From NCBI RefSeq assembly GCF_024437655.1, contig NZ_JANBVF010000007.1:24831-88830 (forward strand): 64,000 nucleotides of DNA. The letters are read 5' to 3'. The notes below the pieces were generated by a model. The model saw nothing but the letters and a program-made list of their open reading frames with translations. It did not search any database and had not been told where the DNA came from. The stretch comes from Chitinolyticbacter albus. GTDB taxonomy: Bacteria > Pseudomonadota > Gammaproteobacteria > Burkholderiales > Chitinibacteraceae. Shown here in pieces: positions 63,981-64,000 of the stretch (position 1 is its first letter; each line of letters begins with the position of its first letter). Made by a program: the position numbers and the translations under genes.

Positions 63981-64000
63981 CTACGCGCTTAACAAATAAA

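Noticed and set aside
1..64000. CRISPR arrays, rRNA or tRNA genes
   Set aside because: No regularly spaced repeats and no sequence resembling rRNA or a tRNA cloverleaf was noticed by eye; a dedicated search was not possible.

Overview
The window is a high-GC stretch of about 64 kb with dense, mostly ordinary chromosomal genes. Its content suggests a betaproteobacterium, probably of the Neisseriales (Chitinibacteraceae-like). The evidence is a Pil/Chp twitching-chemotaxis locus (pilG-H-I-J-L), argH next to a SPOR-domain gene and dsbA, LPS-core genes waaA and a GT9 glycosyltransferase, a B12-salvage block and an O2-independent ubiquinone module (ubiU, ubiV, ubiT). The placement is inference from gene families, not from a marker gene.

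Layout. 0-6.6 kb: AraC/GyrI regulator, creD, a DUF1287 secreted protein, nucleoid protein ndpA, then a minus-strand run of four small genes including a RidA homologue and a futalosine-hydrolase-like nucleosidase. 6.6-15.5 kb: an AT-rich gap, a large polytopic membrane protein, cutC, a LysR/MFS divergent pair with a perfect palindrome between them, and waaA/waaC. 15.7-21.9 kb: a degenerate GGDEF protein, then B12 salvage (riboswitch-btuB-cobU opposite cobT-cobC-cobS). 22-27 kb: metY, ubiT-ubiV, a degenerate HD-GYP protein, and ubiU with an FNR-like site. 27-33.7 kb: an AraC regulator, an ABC-2 transporter operon with a GNAT gene inserted between its two permeases, and an SDR/LysR pair. 33.7-40.2 kb: dadA/Lrp, a thioredoxin-like protein, elaA, argH, a SPOR protein and dsbA. 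40.5-50.3 kb: the pil chemotaxis operon on the minus strand, ending in a 2036-residue hybrid CheA kinase. 50.5-55.6 kb: a glycolipid-type GT28 glycosyltransferase coupled to an App1-type phosphatase, a chemoreceptor and a Gfo/Idh/MocA oxidoreductase.

From 55.6 kb to the end the window turns accessory. It has a frameshifted fragment resembling the neighbouring FemAB/GNAT-like gene, an internally deleted IS5-type element with both inverted repeats, and an H-NS-like gene broken by an in-frame amber codon and a 4-bp deletion. A tight minus-strand cluster follows (63.6 to 58.3 kb). It encodes an aldehyde-deformylating-oxygenase-like di-iron protein with all six metal ligands, an ArsP-like permease, a small SCC protein, an extended SDR reductase, an ArsM-family methyltransferase homologue that seems to lack the usual As(III)-binding cysteines but ends in a double-CC tail, and a LuxR-type regulator. 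A small lipoprotein gene diverges from it. This combination is the best candidate here for an undescribed biosynthetic/export system, with a lipid-derived or organometalloid product as the working guess.
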